From the NCBI GenBank assembly GCA_963662675.2, contig CAXXHP010000002.1, forward strand, positions 434,001-498,000: 64,000 bases of DNA, in the 5' to 3' direction. The position numbers and the translations under genes are program-made. Positions within the stretch are counted from its first letter, which is position 1; each line of letters begins with the position of its first letter. The notes beneath the pieces are model-generated. The model was not told where the DNA came from and ran no database searches. It saw nothing but the letters and a program-made list of their open reading frames with translations. This document shows, piece by piece, positions 1-8,659 of the stretch. This DNA comes from G963662675 sp963662675. GTDB taxonomy: Bacteria > Bacteroidota > Bacteroidia > Bacteroidales > Prolixibacteraceae.

Positions 1-898
1 TGCATCCACATTCGCATTTTGGGTCGTAAGCTTTTACGATTTGTGCCCACAACATGCGTCCTGATCGAAGTTTTGCTATTTCCATGAAGTAGTTAGCACT
101 AACGCTCAGGTTGAATTTGATGTTTTTTGCAACATCTTCGATAGCCACTCCGGCGTCAGTTAATGCTGAAAGGTATTCAGACCCCTGAGCTAAAGCGAAA
201 GCCAGCTCTTGAACAACTGATGCACCTGCATTTCCATAATTTTTACCGTTTACCGCCAAAACCCGGTATCCTGAAAGTTCTGTAGTTTTTTCAATCAAGC
301 TTTTGGCTTGCGAGATTACGTGATCGTAACCTTTTTTCATTTTGCCATGAAGCAAGTATTTTCCAAAAGGATCATACTCCACAGAAGCAACAATGTTTTT
401 CTTTTCCCATGTTCCGGAAGCAGCATATTCAGCAAAAGCTTCGGCTACTTTGCAAGTACAGCATTTGGCCACTAAGTTTATCTCAACTGATTCCAGACAA
501 ATGTCTTTTAACAAGATGCCCATGTCGGCAACTGTTGGCTCCATACATTCGTTAAAAACAAAACCTAAAGAAGTAACACCTTTCATTAAAACGTCTAACG
601 CTTTTTTGTTGGCTTCTTTTAAGTCTTTAACAACGATGTTTTGACGGACATACCAATCATTACTATTGGTTTTTGTACCTCGCACATATGGAAACTCTCC
701 TGGAAGGGTATCCAGATAGTCCAGTTTTTTAAGGTCTTCTTCCCTGTAAAAGGGTTGTACTGAAAAACCTTCGTTTGTCTTCCAAACCAGCTTGCGGTCG
801 AAATCGGCTCCTTTTAAATCGGCAACCACTTTTTCTTTCCATGTCTCACTGCTGATTGGAGGAAATTCTTCAAAAAGTTTAATATATTTTTCTGCCAT
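1..898 (-). CDS. mutA: Methylmalonyl-CoA mutase small subunit, 3' end cut by window edge
   Basis: The reverse strand reads from ATG at 898 down to base 1 with no stop, giving the first 299 residues (starts MAEKYIKLFEEFPPIS). The N-terminal pattern (SSETWKEKVVADLKGADFDRKL, then QPFYREEDL and a WYVRQNI segment) is that of the MutA/MutB family, in which the substrate barrel follows. The family small subunit is about 600-640 residues, so roughly half is present. In the heterodimeric enzyme MutA pairs with MutB, which holds the working B12 site, and converts succinyl-CoA and (R)-methylmalonyl-CoA in propionate metabolism. mutB would be expected beyond base 1, which cannot be checked here. Confidence 0.9.
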   Translation of the reverse strand, partial: MAEKYIKLFEEFPPISSETWKEKVVADLKGADFDRKLVWKTNEGFSVQPFYREEDLKKLDYLDTLPGEFPYVRGTKTNSNDWYVRQNIVVKDLKEANKKALDVLMKGVTSLGFVFNECMEPTVADMGILLKDICLESVEINLVAKCCTCKVAEAFAEYAASGTWEKKNIVASVEYDPFGKYLLHGKMKKGYDHVISQAKSLIEKTTELSGYRVLAVNGKNYGNAGASVVQELAFALAQGSEYLSALTDAGVAIEDVAKNIKFNLSVSANYFMEIAKLRSGRMLWAQIVKAYDPKCECGC

Positions 899-925
899 AA
901 TGTAACTGTTAAGAAAATCAGGGGG

Positions 926-933
926 CAAAATTA
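926..933 (-). promoter_or_regulatory. Possible Bacteroidota -7 box for mutA
   Basis: On the reverse strand this reads TAATTTTG, an exact fit to the Bacteroidota -7 consensus TAnnTTTG, about 28 bases before the mutA ATG. No well-spaced -33 TTG was found, so the call rests on one element and its position. Confidence 0.35.
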
Positions 934-1130
934 GTGCTTTTTATAGAGGAGTGTTCTATATGTACCAAGTTTTTAACCTTTAAGTAACAAAAATCAGGAT
1001 TTGATTTTCAGGTAATTACACATACACAAATGTAGATGTGTGGATGTTAAGTGGATTTTGGGTCTTGTTTATATCATTTGTAGAGTAGTAGGCTGATTTT
1101 TAAAAGATAAGATTACATGTAGAGTCCTAT

Positions 1131-1325
1131 TTAGAATTCAATTTTATAACTCAAATTAGGAACAACAATCTGGTCGAACTGTTTTTCCGGCTGCCCGGTT
1201 TGTAGGTTGAATTCATACCCACGATATTCAGAATGGCCTAATACATTAAGCAGATGTAATGACCAAATGCTGGAATATCTGGGTTTGTTTTTTCTGTATG
1301 AAATGCTGAGGGATTTGCAGAGCCT
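1131..1325 (-). pseudogene. C-terminal remnant of a TonB-dependent receptor
   Basis: The reverse strand encodes a short open stretch ending at a TAA at 1131. Its residues (SLSISYRKNKP, then YSSIWSLHLLNVLG, GYEFNLQTG and a final PNLSYKIEF) are typical of the last beta-strands of Bacteroidota outer-membrane TonB-dependent receptors, including the terminal aromatic residue. The rest of the barrel, the plug and the signal peptide are missing: similarity fades near 1325 and the opposite strand then becomes a different gene remnant. It is read as a truncated relic, not a gene. Confidence 0.65.
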
Positions 1326-1339
1326 TTGTCGATACCGTC

Positions 1340-1584
1340 TCATCAATTCTAAGACAGGGGAACTTTTTCATTTCCCTAAAGAAAATCCAGAAACGAACCT
1401 TAGTTTTCGAGAGCAGGAAATTTTGCAATTACTGGCAAAAGGATTTATCAGTAAACAAATAGCGGATCAACTGTTTATCTCAGTAAATACTGTTAACACG
1501 CACAGACAGCGAATAATTGGGAAACTAGAGGTCAGCAATACAGCCGAAGCCGTACAACACGCCTCAAAATTGGGATTGATCTGA
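1340..1584 (+). pseudogene. C-terminal remnant of a LuxR-type HTH regulator
   Basis: The last about 80 residues of a forward frame form a complete LuxR/GerE helix-turn-helix: LSFREQEILQLLAKGF, SKQIADQLFISVNTVNTHR, then a recognition helix and SNTAEAVQHASKLGLI before the stop at 1582-1584. The part before it, from the nominal ATG at 1207, overlaps the receptor tail on the other strand and has no regulator-like content, so the original N-terminal sensing domain is gone. A short HTH-only protein of up to 125 residues could still be made, but no function can be claimed. Confidence 0.65.
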
Positions 1585-1925
1585 ATACACCAATCTATCC
1601 TTTTCCTCAAAAAAAAAATTACTTAATATTTCTGTGAAAAATTGTATTAAGAAAGTTGGCTTTTGATTTCTTCGGAAGACCTTATTCCCCAAAGAATTGG
1701 AATAACTTTAAAGGATGACAAAGTGAAATATTATGCAGATAAATCCAGCCAATGCAGATTTGTTGTACAACAAAGCTAGCTTTCCCTGATTGATTCCTTT
1801 ATATTGGGGTGGAATACATGATTAATTTGCATAAAACGAATATGAAGATTACGAAAAACAGTTCTTTTAATGACAAACAAAACGATTAATAGGGTCATAT
1901 TAGATAAGTTCTCAAAAATTTGACA
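1585..1925 (+). other. Intergenic stretch, no supportable gene
   Basis: AT-rich spacer between the LuxR remnant and the SDR gene. It has an A9 run just after the remnant. A very short frame near 1733-1790 resembles one tetratricopeptide-like motif (NPANADLLYNKA), but it is too short to claim. No clear hairpin terminator or consensus promoter was found. Confidence 0.5.
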
Positions 1926-2756
1926 ATGAAGGATAATAATTTACGATACACTCTGATAACTGGTGCAAGTACCGGATTAGGTAAAGGATTTGCGATTGAA
2001 TGCGCCCAGCGTAAAATGAACCTAATCTTATTGTCATTGCCCAATGAAAATCTGGATGACCTTTGTGTAGAACTTTCTTCAAATTATGGGATTCAAGTTG
2101 CATACAGGGAGACAGATCTCACGGTGCGTGAGAGTGTTGAGGAGTTGGCGGATTGGATAAAAGAGAACTTTTCTGTTAATATGATTATCAATAATGCAGG
2201 AATTGGAGGAACTCATGTATTTGTTGACACGTGCATTGACTATTTGGATAATATTATTCAGCTTAATATGCGAGCAATGACTTTGTTTACAAGGCTCTTA
2301 CTTCCAGAACTGCAAAAGCATTCCAAAGCATACATTCTCAATGTATCAAGCTTAGCGGCTTTTTCACCGGTTCCTTATAAAACAATTTATCCGGCATCAA
2401 AAGCTTTTATCTACCATTTTACGAGAGGATTGAGAGCTGAATTGAAAGGTTCAAATATCAATGTTAGCGTTTTGAATCCTGGGCCAATAATGACCAATCA
2501 TGATGTTAGTAAGCGTATCAATGGTCAAACTCAGTACATTAAATTGTCCATTATGTCTCCAGATAAAATTGCCCAAATTGCAATTAAAAAACTACTTAAA
2601 GGCAAGCCGGTGATTATTCCCGGATTTATGAATAGATTTAGTTTTTGCATGATAAAAATGACTCCTATTTGGTTTAGAATAAATGTAGGGACTTCCATTT
2701 TTAAACGAGATCTGAAACGAAAGTTATCCCATGAAAGTGCTGATAACAGGGGCTAA
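1926..2756 (+). CDS. Short-chain dehydrogenase/reductase (classical SDR)
   Basis: A 276-residue Rossmann-fold oxidoreductase. Visible motifs are the cofactor loop TGASTGLGKGFA near residues 13-24, the NNAG motif (IINNAGIGG) near 88-96, a catalytic Ser in VSSLAAFSPV, and the YPASKAF box with the catalytic Tyr and Lys. A TTG two codons upstream keeps the frame open, but ATG at 1926 is the natural start. The substrate is unknown; the sequence resembles the DltE/YqjQ-like group of SDRs that act on lipid or ketone substrates. Its last 26 bases overlap the next gene, so the two are probably translated together. Confidence 0.85.
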   Translation: MKDNNLRYTLITGASTGLGKGFAIECAQRKMNLILLSLPNENLDDLCVELSSNYGIQVAYRETDLTVRESVEELADWIKENFSVNMIINNAGIGGTHVFVDTCIDYLDNIIQLNMRAMTLFTRLLLPELQKHSKAYILNVSSLAAFSPVPYKTIYPASKAFIYHFTRGLRAELKGSNINVSVLNPGPIMTNHDVSKRINGQTQYIKLSIMSPDKIAQIAIKKLLKGKPVIIPGFMNRFSFCMIKMTPIWFRINVGTSIFKRDLKRKLSHESADNRG

Positions 2757-3714
2757 CGGCCTTTTAGGCAGTAATCTTGCCAGACATTTGTTGCTTGAAG
2801 GCTATGACGTAAGAGCAATGGTGCGTGAAGGGAGTAATCTTCTTTCATTAAAAGATATTGATGTTGAATTTTTTAAAGGGAATATTCTATCTTCAGAAGA
2901 TATTAAAAAGGCTTTGTCAGGCTGTCAGGTTGTTGTTCATGCCGCTGCTAATACTTCCCAATACCCGACTTCTTTCAAGTATTATAAAAGCATCAATATT
3001 GATGCGACACAATTGTTATTAGAAGAAAGCATCAAAGCCACAGTAGAGCGTTTTATCTATGTTAGTTCTGCCAATGCGTTTTTCTCAGAAACGAAAGAAC
3101 AACAGGACGATGAAACAACGCCTTTGATAACACAATATCAGTCAGGCTATATACGCAGCAAGTTTGAGGCTCAAAAGAAGGTTCTGGATTTTCACCGAAA
3201 ATTCGATTTTCCGGCTATTGTAGTAAATCCCACCTTTATATTGGGGAAATACGATGCAAAGCCAAGTTCCGGACAAATGTTGATGATGGCGTATGGAAGA
3301 AGTCTGATGTTAGTTCCTCCGGGTGGGAAAAATTTTATTCATGTTGATGATGTGGTTGCTGGAATTGTTGGGGCTATTGAAAAAGGAGTTCCCGGATGCT
3401 GTTATTTGTTGGGGCATGAAAATTTAAGTTATTCGGAGTTTTACCAAAGAATGCGAAATGTCAGTGGTTTTCCGAAGAGGATATTAAAACTCCCGAAAAA
3501 GATCGTATTGACCAGTGGACAAGTGGGATCTCTGTATGAGAAGCTTGCTGGAAATCCTGCAAGACTCAATTTTACCAATGCTCAATTGTTGTGTGCCGAT
3601 AATTATTACTCGCCAGTAAAGGCGATAAGCGAATTTCAACTTCCCCAAACACCCATTGAGGATGCGATTTCAGATGCTTTAAATTGGTTTAGGGAAAATG
3701 AGTATTTGAGATAG
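2731..3714 (+). CDS. NAD(P)-dependent epimerase/dehydratase (extended SDR, DFR-like)
   Basis: A 327-residue extended SDR. It has the N-terminal TGANGLLG nucleotide-binding motif, an acidic residue at the end of beta-3 (NIL region), VVHAAANTS, the VSSANAFF strand, and a GYIRSKFEAQK segment in place of the YxxxK box (Tyr and Lys both present). The layout matches the dihydroflavonol-4-reductase/3-beta-HSD-like group rather than bacterial threonine dehydrogenase, although kbl lies nearby. It overlaps the preceding SDR by 26 bases in another frame, which suggests a two-gene unit acting in succession on one unknown substrate. Confidence 0.85.
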   Translation: MKVLITGANGLLGSNLARHLLLEGYDVRAMVREGSNLLSLKDIDVEFFKGNILSSEDIKKALSGCQVVVHAAANTSQYPTSFKYYKSINIDATQLLLEESIKATVERFIYVSSANAFFSETKEQQDDETTPLITQYQSGYIRSKFEAQKKVLDFHRKFDFPAIVVNPTFILGKYDAKPSSGQMLMMAYGRSLMLVPPGGKNFIHVDDVVAGIVGAIEKGVPGCCYLLGHENLSYSEFYQRMRNVSGFPKRILKLPKKIVLTSGQVGSLYEKLAGNPARLNFTNAQLLCADNYYSPVKAISEFQLPQTPIEDAISDALNWFRENEYLR

Positions 3715-3802
3715 GTGACTTTGAAAAAATTTATTCTTGGAAAATTGGGTGACCTATTCTTAAAACAGCAAATAAATACAGAAGGCTGATTCATAAAAAA
3801 CC

Positions 3803-4097
3803 GAGCTTGTTATTTTTATTGACGAGGCTCACTTGATATTTTAAAATGCCTCCAGAAATTTATTGGATCAACTTGAAATGACAATCAAGCTGATAAGATC
3901 CAAAGGTGTTGGAATCTACTTCGTGACTCAATCTCCTACTGATATCCCTGCAAGTAAAAGCTTCAAGAACCAAATCCTCATCTACGCGTTCAAGGCAATC
4001 TGTTTCTGCCTTCGATAAAATATTAGAAAGCTCAGTAGCCCCTACTGTTGCCCGAGATTTGATAAGAGGCATTCTTGGTGTTTTGGGAATTAAATAG
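3803..4097 (+). pseudogene. Remnant of a HerA-like ATPase (DUF853 family), C-terminal part
   Basis: The forward strand carries the Walker B region of the DUF853/HerA-like family: ELVIFIDEAHLIF, an in-frame TAA at 3842-3844, then NASRNLLDQLE and LIRSKGVGIYFVTQSPTDIP. After that residues normally found in the family (the QLG...QHALRAFT block) are missing, the frame changes, and the sequence resumes as a C-terminal tail ending VARDLIRGILGVLGIK and a TAG at 4095-4097. One nonsense codon plus an internal deletion/frameshift, with the whole 5' portion absent, mark it as a decayed gene. A 70-residue frame on the opposite strand here is only a shadow. Confidence 0.75.
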
Positions 4098-4104
4098 AAC
4101 CGAT

Positions 4105-5292
4105 CTATATCACAGAAAGCTCTTTCCCTACTTTAATAAACGCCTCAACAGCCTTATCGATTTGCGAGTTTGAATGTGCTGCAGAAAGCTGCACCCTGAT
4201 ACGTGCTTTGCCTTTAGGAACTACCGGATATACAAACCCAATGACATAAATACCCTCCTCTAGAAGCATGTCAGCAAATTTTACAGCAAGAGATTCTTCA
4301 AAAAGCATAACAGGAATGATAGCTGTTTCCCCTTTTACTAGGTTAAATCCGGCTTTCTCCATCTTACCGCGAAAGTATTTTGCATTGGTCATGGTTCGAT
4401 TTTGCAACTCAGAAGACTTTGAAAGCATATCTAGTACTTTAAGAGTTGCCCCTACGGTTGCAGGTGCCAATGTATTTGAAAATAGATATGGACGTGAACG
4501 CTGCCTAAGCATTTCAATAACTTCATTGCTTGCAGAAGTGCATCCTCCATTTCCACCACCTAATGCTTTTCCAAAAGTGGTAGTGATAATATCAATTTTA
4601 CCCAACAGTCCAAAATGCTCTGCAGTTCCTCTCCCTGTAGGCCCAATATAACCGGAAGCATGTGAATCGTCAACCATCACGAGCGAGTCGTATTTTTTTG
4701 CCAATGCGACTATTTCAGGAAGCCTGGCAATGTCTCCATCCATAGAGAAAACGCCATCAGTAACAATGAGTCGGTATTTCGCTGTTTGAGAATCTTTAAG
4801 ACACTGCTCCAAATGATCCATATCTGAATGTTTATAGCGAAAGCGTTGTGCCTTACACAAACGTATACCATCAATGATTGATGCATGGTTCAACTCATCT
4901 GAAATTATGGCTGAATTTTCATCGAGCAGTGGTTCAAAAATACCTCCATTCGCGTCAAAACATGCGCAATACAGAATGGTATCTTCTGTTCCTAAGAATT
5001 GGGAAACCTTTTGCTCTAGGTCTTTATGAATTTGCTGCGTACCGCAAATAAAACGAACCGAGGAAAGCCCAAAACCCCACTGATACATCGCATCTTTCGC
5101 AGCCTGAATAACATCTGGATGGTCTGCCAATCCAAGATAATTGTTGGAGCAGAAATTTAATACTTTTTTCCCGGAGCTTACTTTGACAACTGAACCTTGC
5201 GAAGAATAAATAATCCGTTCAGTCTTGTATAGCCCCTGTTTCTTCATTTCCAGAAGGCTATTTTGCAAATCTCGTATTATTCTAAATGACAT
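4105..5292 (-). CDS. kbl: Glycine C-acetyltransferase (2-amino-3-ketobutyrate CoA ligase)
   Basis: A 395-residue PLP enzyme of the alpha-oxoamine synthase family. It cleaves 2-amino-3-oxobutyrate with CoA to glycine and acetyl-CoA in threonine breakdown. Seen motifs: NFCSNNYLGLA near the N-terminus, the DDSHASG aspartate/histidine block at about residues 208-214, and TTFGKALGGGNGG with the PLP lysine at about 242. The start at 5292 (MSFRIIRDL) gives the family length of about 395-398; a further in-frame ATG 39 bases upstream would add a non-conserved tail. No recognisable threonine 3-dehydrogenase lies next to it; the nearby epimerase-like gene is a different SDR type. Confidence 0.93.
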   Translation of the reverse strand: MSFRIIRDLQNSLLEMKKQGLYKTERIIYSSQGSVVKVSSGKKVLNFCSNNYLGLADHPDVIQAAKDAMYQWGFGLSSVRFICGTQQIHKDLEQKVSQFLGTEDTILYCACFDANGGIFEPLLDENSAIISDELNHASIIDGIRLCKAQRFRYKHSDMDHLEQCLKDSQTAKYRLIVTDGVFSMDGDIARLPEIVALAKKYDSLVMVDDSHASGYIGPTGRGTAEHFGLLGKIDIITTTFGKALGGGNGGCTSASNEVIEMLRQRSRPYLFSNTLAPATVGATLKVLDMLSKSSELQNRTMTNAKYFRGKMEKAGFNLVKGETAIIPVMLFEESLAVKFADMLLEEGIYVIGFVYPVVPKGKARIRVQLSAAHSNSQIDKAVEAFIKVGKELSVI

Positions 5293-5368
5293 GGTTGCAT
5301 TACTTTGTTTCGTACAAAATAATGCAACCATTCATTAAAAACTGTGACTTATAACAGCTATTCTAATT

Positions 5369-6688
5369 TTAGAAGCCACCACCAAAGCCGCCGCCACCAA
5401 AGCCACCACTACTACGCATTTGGTTTTTCAACCTAGGGTTAACAACATTGTTGTATAATGAACCGAAGGTAAATGATATACCTGTTCTAATACTATACTG
5501 AGATGATGTAGCTAACTGTCTTGATCCCAGCAGTAAGTCTTCCTGGCTAACATTTTCTTTTGAAATATTAATGTCATCATTAATAATCGAGTAACTTCCA
5601 GATACATTCCAAGAAAGACCTTTCCATATACGAATATTGAACATCATATTAATATCCAGATTATTCTCATTAAAATCTCTTAGATAATGCTGGTAAGTAA
5701 CGTTTGCAGACATAAAACCCCACTCCTCCTGAGAGCGGTAACCAAGAGCTATCTTTTCATATAATAATACCTCTTCTGTCTTATCAAAAATTGTGGAATC
5801 TATATAATTACGCCCATCTAATCCTACATAATAAGATAATTTTAGCTGTCTGCGACTAGACATATCGTAGGGATAAAAGTTATATTCAAAAGCTGGAGCT
5901 ATCGTATAATTCAAATCATAATTATCTCTCGTACTACTCTCTAAACCACCAAGTAATCCAACAGCCATATGATCTCCCAAACTATTCACGATTAATGTAT
6001 TAAAGCTCCTGCTTTTTGTAACATTAGTGCTTGAATAATCTCCATATGTAAATTTATCTTCAGAATACCTATTGCTGAAAACGAATTCATATCTCCATTC
6101 AGGAGTAACACGACTAATATCAAATGATCCGCTAAGACTTTTTGATTTACTAGTTTCTTGTCCTCCAAGGTTTCCATTAAGATCTAACTCAAACACCCAG
6201 CTATCCCAAGGATCATTCTCAACTACACTACCACCTCTTTCAGGAGTAGCAGCTTGAAATCCTGCTGGAGAATTAATTTGAATATCAAGATACTGATTTG
6301 CTGCAGCAAAGAAGCGCATTAGTCCCATTTTGATCACCTTTGTGTAACCTTCACGGATTTCCGTTTGAGTTGACTGTCCTGAAGAAAAATAACTTAACGT
6401 GTCATTTTTTCCTGCAAACTCATTTAATCCGATAAAAAAGAACTCATATTGACGACCAGCACCGGTTGGCTGCATTGTTCCCATTAAGTGCACATTGGCT
6501 GATTCTCGTGTACGCACATAATTAACTTGTGGAAATTCTTCCCGCAAATATGTTTGATCTAAAAACTGAGAATCAAGGAATACATTTATTGATTTGTCTG
6601 ATCCTGCCATCTCCGTTTGCTCTTGAGCAATTGCAGGCAAAAACGATATTAAAAAGAATAATATCGTAAAAAAAGATAGTTTTTTCAT
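5369..6688 (-). CDS. Outer-membrane beta-barrel protein with N-terminal soluble domain and Gly-rich tail
   Basis: A 439-residue protein with a clear signal peptide (MKKLSFFTILFFLISFLPAIAQ). The start is placed at 6688, because the longer frame adds 26 residues before the signal peptide. Residues about 30-150 form a soluble domain (INVFLDS, VNYVRTRESANVHLM, EFFFIGLNEFAGKNDTL) that I recognise as recurrent in uncharacterised Bacteroidota and Gemmatimonadota proteins. The remainder alternates aromatic and polar residues like a transmembrane beta-barrel. The extreme C-terminus is SSGGFGGGGFGGGF, which still ends in Phe. The function is unknown. It lies between rnhB and kbl on the same strand. Confidence 0.75.
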   Translation of the reverse strand: MKKLSFFTILFFLISFLPAIAQEQTEMAGSDKSINVFLDSQFLDQTYLREEFPQVNYVRTRESANVHLMGTMQPTGAGRQYEFFFIGLNEFAGKNDTLSYFSSGQSTQTEIREGYTKVIKMGLMRFFAAANQYLDIQINSPAGFQAATPERGGSVVENDPWDSWVFELDLNGNLGGQETSKSKSLSGSFDISRVTPEWRYEFVFSNRYSEDKFTYGDYSSTNVTKSRSFNTLIVNSLGDHMAVGLLGGLESSTRDNYDLNYTIAPAFEYNFYPYDMSSRRQLKLSYYVGLDGRNYIDSTIFDKTEEVLLYEKIALGYRSQEEWGFMSANVTYQHYLRDFNENNLDINMMFNIRIWKGLSWNVSGSYSIINDDINISKENVSQEDLLLGSRQLATSSQYSIRTGISFTFGSLYNNVVNPRLKNQMRSSGGFGGGGFGGGF

Positions 6689-6798
6689 TTTATATAAATA
6701 AATAGTTGGTTTATCTAAAAAGTGAGGGCGAATATAGAAAGAAATCAAGGATACATCAACAATCATTTAAGAACTTTAACAAAACTTTAAGAGTTTTC

Positions 6799-7416
6799 CT
6801 AAAAGGAAATCTTCAATTGTTTATCAAGCAATTTAAAGCTCATACGGTGAAATGGAGATGATCCTGAGTTTCGGATTGCTTCTCTATGAGCTTTAGTCGG
6901 ATAACCTTTATTCTTGTTCCACTGGTAAGACGGAAACTGAAGGTGAAGATCATTCATCAAATCATCACGGTATGTTTTTGCAAGAACAGATGCAGCAGCA
7001 ATAGGTAGCAATTTTCCATCCCCTTTTACAATGCAAGTATGCTTAATATTGGGATAAGGATTGAAGCGATTCCCATCAATTAATAGATGATCAGGTAATT
7101 GAGGGAGTTGTTCAACAGCCCGGTGCATTGCAAGAAAAGATGCATTTAAAATATTTATTTTGTCTATTTCGGTATGGCTAACAACACCTATTCCATATGC
7201 AACGGCTTGTTCTTTTATGACGGGCAGAAGCTGAGCACGCTGCTTTTCCGTAAGTTTTTTAGAATCGTTCAATAATTCATTTTTAAAATCGGGGGGTAAG
7301 ATCACCGCAGCTGCAACAACAGGCCCTGCCAAACAACCACGCCCAGCCTCATCGCAGCCGGCCTCAATTCTTCCTTTTTCTAAATACAATTGCAATGCTT
7401 TTTCCATTCCACTCAT
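6799..7416 (-). CDS. rnhB: Ribonuclease HII
   Basis: A 205-residue enzyme that nicks RNA in RNA-DNA hybrids and removes misincorporated ribonucleotides. The hallmark GCDEAGRG motif supplies Asp22 and Glu23; the further acidic residues are Asp114 (LLIDGNRF) and Asp133 (VKGDGK). It also has the SVLAKTYRDDLM helix and the NKGYPTKAHR segment typical of type 2 RNases H. Length is normal. It starts 22 bases after the end of the glycosyltransferase frame and probably shares its transcript. Confidence 0.96.
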   Translation of the reverse strand: MSGMEKALQLYLEKGRIEAGCDEAGRGCLAGPVVAAAVILPPDFKNELLNDSKKLTEKQRAQLLPVIKEQAVAYGIGVVSHTEIDKINILNASFLAMHRAVEQLPQLPDHLLIDGNRFNPYPNIKHTCIVKGDGKLLPIAAASVLAKTYRDDLMNDLHLQFPSYQWNKNKGYPTKAHREAIRNSGSSPFHRMSFKLLDKQLKISF

Positions 7417-7438
7417 AACTCAATGCTGAATACCCATT

Positions 7439-8565
7439 TTAAGTGTTTAAGCATATCTGAATACTTCCCCAAAGCATTTCAGCTGTTTTGTCCCAACTAA
7501 ATTTCGTTTGTTGCATTCTTCCTTTCTCGATCAATGTTCTTCGCAATTCTTCTTCCTCTGAAATTCGAATCATTGCATCTTTATTTGGCTTACAACAAAT
7601 GGATCGGCATATAATACTGCATGCCCTCCCACTTCGGGTAGTGATGTTGTATTTGAACAAATAACCGGTATTCCGGCACTCATGCCCTCTATCACAGGCA
7701 CGCCAAATCCTTCAAAGTATGGAACAAATGTAAGAGATAAGGCGGCTCCCAAAACCTGATGTAAATCTTTGGTGGATACCCTGCCTGTAAATACAACATC
7801 TTGTTTGTGGCGCATCCCTTCATAAGCTTTCGTGATTTCCCCAGTCTTAAACATTTCTCCTCCGGTGATCACCAGCTTAATATCTTTACCAGTAGCCGTT
7901 CGAAAGGCATCAAAAGCTCTTAATAATCCACAAATATTTTTCCGGGGGTGCAAGGATCCAACATATAGGAAATACTGCTTGCCTCGAGAATATTTTTCGC
8001 GCGCAACTAATTGTTCTTCCTGAGTTGTTGGAGCAAAGAGAGTGTTTACACCGTTATAAACAACATCAATATTATTCGGATCAATCCGGTAGGTGCGAGC
8101 GATATCTTCCTTTGAATAATAAGAAACCGTGGCAATTCGAGTAGCACGTTTTGCAAACTTTGGGAAAAAGTGATTGCAATACATGGCCGGCAACTTGGGC
8201 ATGTCTTGGGGGCGATGTGCAAAATTTATATCATGGATGACTGCTAGCTGCTTGACATTAGTATTTAAAGACAAATAGCCATCAGGTGATAAAAATAAAT
8301 CGACCTTGTATTTGCGTAGGATCCTTGGAATTTGAAGTTCAAACCAAATGATCCACAAAATCGGGTGACGAGTTTGTGGAGAAACAATTATTGGAGTCAC
8401 GTTGTCAGAAAAAATAAATTCTTCATCAAATGACCGATCAAAAATAAAGATAAACTGATGTTCGGGATGATTTCGCGTTATACGTAAAAGCGTCTCACGA
8501 GTAAACCAACCAATCCCTTCCAATTTACCTTTTTGCAACAGTCGGGTATTGACAGCAATAACCAT
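7439..8565 (-). CDS. Glycosyltransferase (GT4/GT-B fold), frameshifted near the 3' end
   Basis: From the ATG at 8565 (MVIAVNTRLLQKGKLEGIGWF) the frame runs as a GT-B glycosyltransferase group 1 protein: HDINFAHRPQDMP, FLYVGSLHPRKN, VVFTGRVSTKDL and the donor-binding EGFGVPVIEGMSAGIPV with the E-x7-E spacing. It then hits TGA at 7570-7572. The expected C-terminus (KDAMIRISEEEELRRTLIEKG to ICLNT and a stop at 7439) continues in another frame. One base added in the short A-run of ATAAAG (about 7579-7584) restores a 375-residue protein. Either a real recent mutation or a sequencing error. All catalytic motifs precede the shift; only about 45 residues are affected. Role: probably surface polysaccharide, given the flippase next door. 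Confidence 0.85.
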
Positions 8566-8591
8566 ATATTTCGGATTCCTTAGATTTATCC

Positions 8592-8599
8592 CAAATGTA
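8592..8599 (-). promoter_or_regulatory. Possible Bacteroidota -7 box for the glycosyltransferase operon
   Basis: Reverse strand TACATTTG matches TAnnTTTG exactly and lies about 27 bases before the ATG at 8565, inside the 94-base gap shared with the divergent flippase gene. No convincing -33 element was found. Confidence 0.35.
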
Positions 8600-8659
8600 C
8601 AAAGTCTGCCCAAAAATTGCTTACTTTTATCCAATTAATCCGCTAAAGTGTTTTAGGCT

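Noticed and set aside
1733..1790. A TPR-like motif (NPANADLLYNKA).
   Set aside because: Only one short motif is present with a nearby stop, too little to call even a remnant with confidence.
2731..3714. Threonine 3-dehydrogenase as partner of kbl.
   Set aside because: The N-terminal and active-site patterns are of the DFR-like SDR group, it faces the opposite way, and a pseudogene lies between it and kbl.
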